Origin: an uncultured Tessaracoccus sp.
Lineage (GTDB): Bacteria; Actinomycetota; Actinomycetes; Propionibacteriales; Propionibacteriaceae
Direction of reading: 5' to 3'
Length of the DNA: 43,054 nucleotides
Assembly (NCBI RefSeq): GCF_943914565.1
Contig: NZ_CALUCN010000020.1
Span: 1 to 43,054, forward strand
Below are positions 25,995 through 33,092 of the stretch, one piece after another. The notes beneath the pieces are model-generated. The model did not search any database. It was not told where the DNA came from and saw nothing but the letters and a program-made list of their open reading frames with translations. A program made the translations under genes and the position numbers. The first letter of the stretch is position 1. Each line of letters starts with the position of its first letter.

Positions 25995-27541
25995 TGCAGC
26001 GGCTCCTTCAGCACGGCGTTCACCGCGTCGAGAAGGCGTCCCTCGACGATCGCGAGGCGTGAGAGCTCGATCTCGGGCGCGAGCCAGCGGTCCGGGCCGG
26101 GCCCGGCCCAGCCGTCGTCGTGGAGCAGTGCGATCACCGCGCCTGACGCGGCACCCGGTTCGAGCGGGGCGCGCAGCTCGATGCCGCGGGCGGCGGTGAG
26201 CACCTCGATCGCGAGCACGCGGGTGAGGCCGTCGACGACGCGGCGCAGCTTGCGTGCCGCGGCCCAGCCCATCGAGACGTGGTCCTCCTGCATCGCGCTG
26301 CTGGGGATCGAGTCGACGCTCGCCGGCGCGGCGAGGCGCTTGAGCTCGCTCACGATGCCGGCGGCGGTGTACTGGGCGATCATGTGCCCGGAGTCGACGC
26401 CGGCGTCGTCGGTGAGGAACGCGGGCAGCCCGTTGTTGCGCGCCACGTCCTGGAAGCGGTCGATGCGCCGCTCGGAGAGGCTCGCGAGGTCCGCGAGCGC
26501 GATCGCGAGGAAGTCGAGCGCGTAGGCGACGGGGACACCGTGGAAGTTGCCGTTGGAGACGACGCGGCCGTCGTCGGTGACGACGGGGTTGTCCACCGCC
26601 GAGGCGAGCTCGCGTCGCGCGACGAGGGTGACGTGCGCGAGGGTGTCTCGACCGGCGCCGGCGACCTGCGGCGAGCAGCGCAGCGAGTAGGCGTCCTGCA
26701 CGCGCGTGCAGGCATGGGGGTCGCGGTGCGAGTCCTGGATCGGGCTGCCGGCGAGCACGGCCGACATGTTCCGCGCGGAGACGGCCTGGCCGGGGTGCGG
26801 GCGCAGGGCCATGAGGTCGTCGGCGAAGGCCGCGTCGGTGCCGAGCAGGCCCTCGACGCTCATCGCGCCGGCGAGGTCCGCGACGGTGAACAGCATGGTC
26901 GCGTCGTGGATGGCGAGGCAGAGCTGGCCGAGCATGCCGTCGGTGCCGTTGATGAGGGCGAGCCCCTCCTTCTCGACGAGTTCGACGGGGGTGAGGCCGG
27001 CGTCGGCGAGCGCGGCGGCGGACTCGACGAGATCCCCGGTCTTCGTCCGCACCATGCCCTCCCCCATGAGCGCGAGGGCGCAGTGGGCCAGCGGCGCGAG
27101 GTCGCCGGAGCAGCCGAGCGATCCGTACTCGTGGACGACGGGGGTGATGCCGGCGTTCAGCATCGCGACGTAGAGGTCGAGCGTGGCGGGGCGGACGCCG
27201 GTGTGGCCGGTGGCGAGGGTCTGGATGCGCAGCAGCATCAGTGCGCGCACCACCTCCCGCTCGACCTCGGGGCCGCTGCCGGCGGCGTGGCTGCGCACGA
27301 GGGAACGCTGCAGCTGGGCGCGCATGTCGGCGGGGATGTGGACGGTGGCGAGGGCGCCGAAGCCGGTGGAGACGCCGTAGTGCGGCTGGGTGTCGTCCGC
27401 GAGGTCTTCGATCACCCGCCGGGCGCGGGCGACCCGCTCGCGGGCGGCGTCGCTGATCGTGATGGGGGCGTCGTGGCGAGCCACCGCCACGACGTCGTCG
27501 ATGTCGAGGGGCTCGTCGCCCACGCTGATGGTCTTGCGCAT
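25991..27541 (-). CDS. hutH: Histidine ammonia-lyase
   Basis: The 516-residue enzyme converts L-histidine to trans-urocanate and ammonia, the entry reaction of the hut pathway. The MIO-cofactor loop is GSLGCSGDLAPL, with residues 144-146 Cys-Ser-Gly in place of the usual Ala-Ser-Gly. The active-site Tyr near residue 55 (PHYGVSTGFG) and the NGTDGMLGQL and GNFHG motifs are conserved. It is the first gene of the operon and the most promoter-proximal. ATG 27541 (MRKTISVGDEPL) is chosen over one 42 bases upstream as it matches the family N-terminus. No hut regulator gene lies in the window. Confidence 0.95.
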   Translation of the reverse strand: MRKTISVGDEPLDIDDVVAVARHDAPITISDAARERVARARRVIEDLADDTQPHYGVSTGFGALATVHIPADMRAQLQRSLVRSHAAGSGPEVEREVVRALMLLRIQTLATGHTGVRPATLDLYVAMLNAGITPVVHEYGSLGCSGDLAPLAHCALALMGEGMVRTKTGDLVESAAALADAGLTPVELVEKEGLALINGTDGMLGQLCLAIHDATMLFTVADLAGAMSVEGLLGTDAAFADDLMALRPHPGQAVSARNMSAVLAGSPIQDSHRDPHACTRVQDAYSLRCSPQVAGAGRDTLAHVTLVARRELASAVDNPVVTDDGRVVSNGNFHGVPVAYALDFLAIALADLASLSERRIDRFQDVARNNGLPAFLTDDAGVDSGHMIAQYTAAGIVSELKRLAAPASVDSIPSSAMQEDHVSMGWAAARKLRRVVDGLTRVLAIEVLTAARGIELRAPLEPGAASGAVIALLHDDGWAGPGPDRWLAPEIELSRLAIVEGRLLDAVNAVLKEPLQ

Positions 27542-27628
27542 GGCTCCATCCAAGCACGGCGCCCCACGGCGGACCACCGGCACCGGGCCACCGTCGCAAG
27601 GGGCCTCGTCAGCGTGAGGTCTCGCGGG

Positions 27629-28141
27629 TCACGCCTCGCGGAGCACCCGCTCGACGAGGTCCCGGGTGGCCGCGTCGAAGGCGACGATTCGCGTCTCCTC
27701 GACGTTCGTCGGCGTGGCTCGGAGGGTCTCGACGGCGCACCGCACCGCGTCCTCCTTGGGCCACCCGTAGACGCCGGCGCTGATGAGCGGGAACGCGACG
27801 ACCCGGGCGCCCAGCTCGTCGGCGACGGCGAGGCTGCGTCGGTAGCAGGAAGCGAGGACCGAGCGGTCGCGCTGCCCGGCGTTCCAGTTGGGGCCGACGG
27901 TGTGGATCACCCACTGCGCGGGGAGGTCCCCCGCCGTGGTCCAGCCGGCGTCGCCCGTGGCGAGCCCGTCGGGGAAGCGGGCGACGCAGTCGGCCAGCAC
28001 GGCCGGGCCCCCGGCGCGGTGGATGGCCCCGTCGACGCCTCCCCCGCCGCGCATCGCATTGTTCGCCGCGTTGACGACGGCGTCGACGCGCTGCGTCGTG
28101 ATGTCTCCCTGCACACTCGTGATCTGCACCATGTGAGCCAT
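27629..28141 (-). CDS. Macro-domain protein (ADP-ribose/O-acetyl-ADP-ribose binding)
   Basis: The 170-residue protein is a single macro domain. The GDITTQRVDAVVNAANNAM start with the NAANN motif, the GGGGVDGAIHRAGG phosphate loop, and LISAGVYGWPKEDAV at about residue 130 are all typical of YmdB/MacroD-type hydrolases. These remove the acetyl group from O-acetyl-ADP-ribose or ADP-ribose from proteins. It lies 87 bases upstream of hutH on the same strand, probably as a separate unit. ATG 28141 with an upstream GCAGG was chosen; ATG 28132 is also possible. Confidence 0.92.
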   Translation of the reverse strand: MAHMVQITSVQGDITTQRVDAVVNAANNAMRGGGGVDGAIHRAGGPAVLADCVARFPDGLATGDAGWTTAGDLPAQWVIHTVGPNWNAGQRDRSVLASCYRRSLAVADELGARVVAFPLISAGVYGWPKEDAVRCAVETLRATPTNVEETRIVAFDAATRDLVERVLREA

Positions 28142-28331
28142 TGTGGCCTGCGTTTCCCGAGGGGCGCAGGCGGTGGGCTGGGCTCGACGCACCCCTTGGT
28201 CTGAGCAATGTGCGCGATTCGTGCCCCTGCAGGGTGCGCGACTGCTAGTTTGCTGCTGCTGGCAGCCGCGAATGGCGTTGCACGAGGGTGTGTGGTGCTG
28301 GGGTGTCGGCTTGGTTTCAGAAGGGATTGCT

Positions 28332-29741
28332 GTGGTGCACGGTGGTGGTTGCGTGTGGGGGCGTGCGCGTGGTCATCGTGTGGTGTTGGTGGTACTGGCG
28401 GTGTTGCTGGCTCGGGCGCCTGTGTCGGGGCATGCGGCGGCGAAGGGGGACGGGAGCTACACCGTTCCGCTCACCTATGGCAAGGACAAGGCCGGCACGG
28501 TTGCGTGGCGCATCGCGGTCATCCGCAACGGCACGACCTTGTACTTCGGGGAGCACCGATTGATCCGGACCAGGATGGCCGTGCGGATCGCGGTCATCGG
28601 CGACATACTCACCCAAGCCGCCACCATCAACCCGGCCACCAAACTGGTCCTCGTCACCGCAGGCGGCAACGCCGCAGGATTCGGAAACGTGTTGACCGCC
28701 TTCAATTCAGGTATGGTATACCCACCTCTGTGGCCACTCTTTTTCGCACAGGCGAAAGCCGCCGACGACAGAATCAGCCAGCTTTCCCGCGACCATCAGA
28801 CCCTATTCAAGACCGTCGCCGAACGCATCGGAGACAGACCCGAAGGGCGAATCATATTTCTCGGATACCCGAAGGTATTCATTCCACCATTCCTCCCTGC
28901 CGTAGGCATGGTCAACCAGCTCCAAGAAAAGCTGGAGAATAGCCAACTTGAAGCCGCCAGACAATGGAACGCGTCTCACCGCCTCAAGGTTTCCTTCATT
29001 CCTGTTGACGGCGCGGACAGGCGAGGATACAAGGCTGGAGTGTTCCGCGGTCACGAAGCCGACCCTAGACCCGGCATTGCCAACCACTATCGGTGGATCA
29101 ACGAATCTCTGGAAACAGCTGGGGTATTCCTGCCGAGTTTGGGAAAGACTCAAGCTAAAGATAGCAAGGACATGATGGAGTGGTTTCACCCAAACGTCAC
29201 CGGGCACTACGAGCTCGCACGGCTGCTCACCAAGAGGGTACAGCCTTCCTCGTCCGGAATCAGAATATCGTCCACCGCGGCACATGAAGAAGAGCTACTC
29301 AGCCCGCTTCTGCCACCTGACGACGTACTGTCACAGGATCTCACACTGAGCGCATGGCTTGAGGGCGACGAAGTCACGAAACGGGGAACCGCGATGGTCT
29401 TTGACGCGTCAGGAACCATTTGCGGAGGCCACCAAATCACCGCATACCACTGGGATTTCGACTCGGACGGGAACACCGATCTCACCACTCAAACCCCCCA
29501 GGTCACATACACATTTCCCCGGCTCTTCGACGGTACAGTCACAGTAACCGTCGAAACTGAATCGGGCCAGATCGACTCGGCCACTATGCCAGTTACGGTC
29601 AGCGCAGACGGCGACCGCATCCCAGACCATCTGGATAACTGTCCGCAGATTGCGAACACCAGTCAACGAGACCACGACAATGACGGGATCGGAGACCAAT
29701 GTGACTCGACACCCGGAGACCCCCTGTTGGAGGAACGATGA
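28332..29741 (+). CDS. Chimeric secreted protein: GYTVPLTYG-type repeat, SGNH-like domain lacking the GDS block, PKD and thrombospondin type 3 repeats
   Basis: From GTG 28332 (AGAAGGG at 28319-28325 just upstream) the 469-residue product has a signal peptide ending near AHA at residue 37. A short repeat-type segment GSYTVPLTYGKDKAG (residues 41-80) comes next. The C-terminal part of an SGNH hydrolase follows: block III-like TAGGNAAGF (109-117), LGYPKVF (178-183) and EWFHPNVTGHY with His286. The N-terminal GDS block with the nucleophile Ser is absent; the frame jumps from the repeat straight into the hydrolase core at about residue 90. A PKD-like domain (about 340-423) and two thrombospondin-3-type calcium motifs (DGDRIPDHLDNCP, DHDNDGIGDQCD) end it. 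This looks like a chimera or 5'-deleted hydrolase, probably enzymatically dead. The DNA is much more A+T rich than its surroundings. Confidence 0.75.
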   Translation: MVHGGGCVWGRARGHRVVLVVLAVLLARAPVSGHAAAKGDGSYTVPLTYGKDKAGTVAWRIAVIRNGTTLYFGEHRLIRTRMAVRIAVIGDILTQAATINPATKLVLVTAGGNAAGFGNVLTAFNSGMVYPPLWPLFFAQAKAADDRISQLSRDHQTLFKTVAERIGDRPEGRIIFLGYPKVFIPPFLPAVGMVNQLQEKLENSQLEAARQWNASHRLKVSFIPVDGADRRGYKAGVFRGHEADPRPGIANHYRWINESLETAGVFLPSLGKTQAKDSKDMMEWFHPNVTGHYELARLLTKRVQPSSSGIRISSTAAHEEELLSPLLPPDDVLSQDLTLSAWLEGDEVTKRGTAMVFDASGTICGGHQITAYHWDFDSDGNTDLTTQTPQVTYTFPRLFDGTVTVTVETESGQIDSATMPVTVSADGDRIPDHLDNCPQIANTSQRDHDNDGIGDQCDSTPGDPLLEER

Positions 29742-30247
29742 CTGAAACCAGACAGGAAACGTCCCTCGGGAGACAACTCTTGTTGGGCGCGGTCGTCCAC
29801 GTGCTGTGTCTGGGGGCCACACATGTCGCGGCATTCCTTGTGCTGTTGTGGGGCGTCTCCGGCGGCCCACACGGTGACGACTTGTGGCTGCAGCTGATCG
29901 GCATCATCGGTTGGCTGGGAACCACGTGGATCGTCTGGGAGGTCTGGGGGCGTCGCACCCGGACGTTGGTGCCGCTCTTGGCCGGTCCCGCAGCGGCCAT
30001 GCTGCTCGTCTCGGCGAATGTGGGACAGAACTGGCCCGCCTTTGGCGGGTTGCCCCTCGACGCCTGCGTTCGGTGGGCCTTGGTGTCTCCAGTGCCGATC
30101 GTGTTCGCTTGGCTCGCACTGGCGGGATCGAAACGGTGGGCTGCCACGGTGCACGTCGTCAGCCTCACCGCGTTCGCGCTGGGGTTGCTCGTTCGGTTCG
30201 CAGTCCCCGGCTTCGTGAGCGTGGCCCGATCGGCCTTCTTGCTGTAG
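29738..30247 (+). CDS. Small membrane protein, paralogue 1 of a tandem trio
   Basis: The 169-residue protein has about five hydrophobic segments and the motif WGRRTRTLVPLLAGPAAAML followed by VSANVGQNW. The same motif occurs in the two genes downstream (WGRR, TIVPIFAS, MLLVSAGIGQ), so the three are paralogues, this copy being the most divergent. The ATG overlaps the stop of the SGNH-like gene by 4 bp (29738-29741), so they are translationally coupled. No known family is recognised. The role could be membrane partner or immunity protein of the secreted protein; that is inference from context. Confidence 0.75.
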   Translation: MTETRQETSLGRQLLLGAVVHVLCLGATHVAAFLVLLWGVSGGPHGDDLWLQLIGIIGWLGTTWIVWEVWGRRTRTLVPLLAGPAAAMLLVSANVGQNWPAFGGLPLDACVRWALVSPVPIVFAWLALAGSKRWAATVHVVSLTAFALGLLVRFAVPGFVSVARSAFLL

Positions 30248-30313
30248 GAGACGGACGAAATGAGACGTGGTCTGCGACCCCTGCACGCGAGGTTCGGGGA
30301 TCACGCCACCGTC

Positions 30314-30335
30314 GGGAAGTGTGGCCACGCTTCCC
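30314..30335 (+). other. Strong hairpin between trio genes 1 and 2
   Basis: GGGAAGTGT followed by a GGCC-type loop and ACGCTTCCC forms a stem of about 9 bp with one G-T pair. It lies in the 232-base spacer between the first and second membrane-protein genes. It has no T-run, so it could be a transcription attenuator, an mRNA stability element or a weak terminator. A 71-codon open frame across the spacer (from 30260) shows no protein-like character. Confidence 0.4.
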
Positions 30336-30479
30336 GGCCTCGGCCCGAACCGTGTCTGCGCCCCTTGGGGACCAACGGACCAACAACAACGACATTGCAC
30401 GCTGCCGACAAGCTCGAGGTGCGCCACGCATCGGCGCGCGACGACGCGAGTCGGGCAGCCTCAGATAGGGAATGACGCC

Positions 30480-30796
30480 ATGCAGTCACACGAGCAACCG
30501 GGCCCACGGCGAGCCGCCGAAGGCCGCGAATCCATACCCGACACCGCCGACGAGCAGGCGCCCGCCCCGTGGCCACTGCTCCTCGGAGGGCTGTGGGCAC
30601 ACCTGCTCTGCTACGGCGCCGCAGCCTGCGCCATGTTCATCGCCGTGTTGCTGACCTGGAACGACCAGCCGGGAGGACCGCCAAGGGCACTTCCCTGGAT
30701 CGGCCTCACCTACTGGCTGGCGGGCGGCATCGTGGTGTGGTGGCTCTGGGGCCGCAGACCCCACACGATCGTCCCGATCTTCGCCTCGACGATGGC
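30480..30796 (+). repeat. Direct repeat, left copy (tandem gene duplication)
   Basis: The coding sequence from 30480 to about 30796 matches 31094 to about 31410 at an offset of 614 bases. Only scattered differences are seen, and the core 30549-30787 differs at just a few positions. Similarity drops after the MLLVSA/MFLVSV codons and rises again near the C-terminus, a mosaic pattern that suggests gene conversion. Confidence 0.85.
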
Positions 30797-31052
30797 AGCC
30801 ATGCTCCTCGTCTCGGCCGGCATCGGACAACGCTGGCGACTTGCCGCTTCGAGCGTGGAGCTCCAGATGTTCGTGTGGGGTCTCGCAGTGTCGACCCTCC
30901 CGATCCTGATCTCGTGGCTCGCGGTCCGAGGACCACATTGGCGCACCTGGCTCATCCACGTCGCGGCAATTCTCGCGGCAATCGCAGGCGGCGTCGTGTA
31001 CCTCGCCTGGCCGAGATACGACAGCGTCGCACGCGCCCTCTTCGACTGGTAG
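30480..31052 (+). CDS. Small membrane protein, paralogue 2 of a tandem trio
   Basis: This 190-residue protein has a hydrophilic N-terminal tail of about 30 residues and five or so hydrophobic segments, including LLLGGLWAHLLCYGAAAC and YWLAGGIVVWWLWGRRP. It shares WGRR, TIVPIFAS, MLLVSAGIGQRW and a LIHVAAILAAIAGGVV end with its neighbours. The first 300 or so bases are almost the same as those of the next gene, so the pair arose by recent duplication or gene conversion. ATG 30480 is preceded by AGGGA. Function unknown. Confidence 0.78.
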   Translation: MQSHEQPGPRRAAEGRESIPDTADEQAPAPWPLLLGGLWAHLLCYGAAACAMFIAVLLTWNDQPGGPPRALPWIGLTYWLAGGIVVWWLWGRRPHTIVPIFASTMAAMLLVSAGIGQRWRLAASSVELQMFVWGLAVSTLPILISWLAVRGPHWRTWLIHVAAILAAIAGGVVYLAWPRYDSVARALFDW

Positions 31053-31093
31053 CGCGACAGCTTGTCGAGCAGCTTCAGGAAGGACATGATGCC

Positions 31094-31410
31094 ATGCAGT
31101 CACACGAGCAACCGGACCCACGGCGAACCGCCGAAGGCCGCGAATCCAAACCGGACACTGCCGACGAGCAGGCGCCCGCCCCGTGGCCACTGCTCCTCGG
31201 AGGGCTGTGGGCACACCTGCTCTGCTACGGCGCCGCAGCCTGCGCCATGTTCATCGCCGTGTTGCTGACCTGGAACGACCAGCCGGGAGGACCGCCAAGG
31301 GCACTTCCCTGGATCGGCCTCACCTACTGGCTGGCAGGCGGCATCGTGGTGTGGTGGCTCTGGGGCCGCAGACCCCGCACGATCGTCCCGATCTTCGCCT
31401 CGACGCTCGC
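31094..31410 (+). repeat. Direct repeat, right copy (tandem gene duplication)
   Basis: Partner of the 30480-30796 copy at an offset of 614 bases, with scattered substitutions such as CCCGAC versus CCGGAC near codon 24 and GGCGGGC versus GGCAGGC near codon 84. Confidence 0.85.
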
Positions 31411-31666
31411 AACCATGTTCCTCGTCTCGGTCGACTTCGGACACCACTTTCCATTTGTCGCGTCGAGGCCGGATCTCCAATGGTTCTTGCGGGGGCTTGC
31501 GCTCTCGACCCTCCCGATTGCGGTCTCGTGGCTCGCTGTGCAAGGACCACGTTGGCGCACCCGGCTCATCCACGTCGCCGCGATCCTCGCGGCAATCGCA
31601 GGCGGCGTCGTGTGCTTCGCCTGGCCGAGCTACCACAGCTTCTGGCGACTCCTCATCAACCGGTAG
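31094..31666 (+). CDS. Small membrane protein, paralogue 3 of a tandem trio
   Basis: This 190-residue protein is nearly identical to paralogue 2 over residues 1-100 (same EQAPAPWPLLLGGLWAHL and LAGGIVVWWLWGRRP). It then diverges in the region MFLVSVDFGHHFPFVASRPD before converging again at RLIHVAAILAAIAGGVV. The divergent middle, probably an outward-facing loop, is where the two copies differ most; that would fit diversifying specificity. ATG 31094 lies just after GGAAGGACATGATGCC. Forty-one bases separate it from paralogue 2. Function unknown. Confidence 0.78.
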   Translation: MQSHEQPDPRRTAEGRESKPDTADEQAPAPWPLLLGGLWAHLLCYGAAACAMFIAVLLTWNDQPGGPPRALPWIGLTYWLAGGIVVWWLWGRRPRTIVPIFASTLATMFLVSVDFGHHFPFVASRPDLQWFLRGLALSTLPIAVSWLAVQGPRWRTRLIHVAAILAAIAGGVVCFAWPSYHSFWRLLINR

Positions 31667-31746
31667 CGTTCCGGGCGTGGGCACCGAGCATCCCACGGCC
31701 GCGGCGCCGGCTAGATTGTGCGGATCACCGACGAAGGGCTGGACGC

Positions 31747-32148
31747 ATGGATGCACCTGCCGGCTTGGGGGTGGGAGGCGCGTTCGACTGGTACCGCGAG
31801 CAGGGCGAACGCCGTCTCCTCGGCGTCTCCCCCGGCACGCTGATCGCTGACGCCGAGACCGCGTCGCTGCTGGCCGTGTTCACCCACAAGGAGATCTGGG
31901 CGTGGGCCCACGACCAGTCGCAGGCCGTGCTCGGCTGGCAACCCCTGCCCTTCCTCGACGGCAGCCGCGCGCACCTGCTGTGGACCGACCTCACGGACCT
32001 GGGAGGCATCGTCGGCGCCGTCGTGCGGATCGGCACCCCACGAACGCACGACGACGCGGGCGCCCCGCTCGAGGCGCCGACGGCCACCGCCGCAGCGCTC
32101 GCCCGCACGATCCGGCTGGGCGAGGAACGCCGCACGCGTCCGGCCTGA
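31747..32148 (+). CDS. Unknown protein, 133 residues
   Basis: The 133-residue product starts MDAPAGLGVGGAFDWYREQG and continues with alternating strands and Trp-rich stretches (TASLLAVFTHKEIWAWAHD, QAVLGWQPLPFLDGS). It is soluble, with no signal peptide and no motif I recognise. G+C-rich codon use matches the core chromosome rather than the preceding A+T-rich insert. Its stop abuts the convergent pirin stop with no gap at all. Another ATG at 31751 is out of frame. It probably marks where the inserted region ends. Confidence 0.65.
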   Translation: MDAPAGLGVGGAFDWYREQGERRLLGVSPGTLIADAETASLLAVFTHKEIWAWAHDQSQAVLGWQPLPFLDGSRAHLLWTDLTDLGGIVGAVVRIGTPRTHDDAGAPLEAPTATAAALARTIRLGEERRTRPA

Positions 32149-33081
32149 TCAGCCGCCGATGCGCCCCGTGCGGTTGCGGGCGCGCAACCGCACCGGCGGC
32201 AGCGGCGGGGCCGGCAGCCGCTGGATCTCGCCCTCGTAGCCCTCGACGGTGCCGAAGCGCTCGCTGCCCGCCTCGTACTCCTCGCGCGCGGCGACGACGT
32301 ACTCGTGGTCGGGGCCGATGAAGTTCCACCACATCACGATCTCGTCGTCGAACGGCGCCCCGCCGAGCAGGATCGCCCGCACCGGCGTCGCGCCAGCGGC
32401 GATGTGCAGAGTCTCCGGCCCGACGTCGACGTGGCCCAGCTCGCCGCGCTCCAGCCGCTGCCCCTCGAGCGTGGCCTCACCCGCGTCGACGATGAGCGCG
32501 TGCTCGAAACCCGGGTCCACGTCGAGCTCGACGGTGGTCTCGGCGTCGATGCGCAGCTCGGCGCCGAGCAGCGGGGTGTGGGTGACGATCGGCGAGGTGT
32601 CGACCCCGCGCAACTCGCCCACGAACACCAGCGCGGTGAACCCCTCGCCGCACCGCTCCTCGGGCGCGTGGTGCTGGAACGCCCGCGCGGTGTCGCGGAA
32701 CCGCTCGGGCAGCGCGATCCACAGCTGCACGCCGTGCAGCACGTCGGTCTCCGGCGTCGACACCTCCGAGTGCGCGATGCCGTGGCCGCTCGTCATGAGG
32801 TTGATCTCGCCGGGCTCGATCATCGCGTGCACGCCGTCGGAGTCGCGGTGCTCGATGTGGCCGTCGAACAGCCACGAGACGGTCTGCAGGCCGGTGTGCG
32901 GGTGCGGCGGCACGTCCATGCCGTCAGCGGGCTCGCGCACCTGGTCGGGCCCGTAGTGGTCGGCGAAGCACCACGCACCGACGAACGACAGGTGCCTGGA
33001 CGGCAGGGTGCGGCGCACCTGCATCGCCGCCTGGTCGGACAGCGGCACAATGCGCGGGGTGATGACGGTGACGTCGGTCAT
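32149..33081 (-). CDS. Pirin-family protein
   Basis: The 310-residue bicupin has the pirin metal-binding motif PPHPHTGLQTVSWLFDGHIEH (His60, His62) and SGHGIAHSE (His104, Glu106), plus a C-terminal cupin. Pirins are iron-binding redox-sensing or quercetinase-type dioxygenases; which one applies is not clear. It lies 11 bases after the beta-helix-like gene on the same strand and so probably shares its mRNA. The ATG follows GAAGGAGCGAACC, a good ribosome site. Confidence 0.92.
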   Translation of the reverse strand: MTDVTVITPRIVPLSDQAAMQVRRTLPSRHLSFVGAWCFADHYGPDQVREPADGMDVPPHPHTGLQTVSWLFDGHIEHRDSDGVHAMIEPGEINLMTSGHGIAHSEVSTPETDVLHGVQLWIALPERFRDTARAFQHHAPEERCGEGFTALVFVGELRGVDTSPIVTHTPLLGAELRIDAETTVELDVDPGFEHALIVDAGEATLEGQRLERGELGHVDVGPETLHIAAGATPVRAILLGGAPFDDEIVMWWNFIGPDHEYVVAAREEYEAGSERFGTVEGYEGEIQRLPAPPLPPVRLRARNRTGRIGG

Positions 33082-33092
33082 GGTTCGCTCCT

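Noticed and set aside
28143..28331. ATG at 28143 as the start of the SGNH-like gene
   Set aside because: It would add 63 residues rich in Cys, Trp and Arg ahead of a good signal peptide. GTG 28332 has an AGAAGGG site at the right distance.
30260..30475. 71-codon open frame in the spacer between trio genes 1 and 2
   Set aside because: Translation is Arg/His/Pro-rich without secondary-structure pattern, and it spans a strong hairpin.
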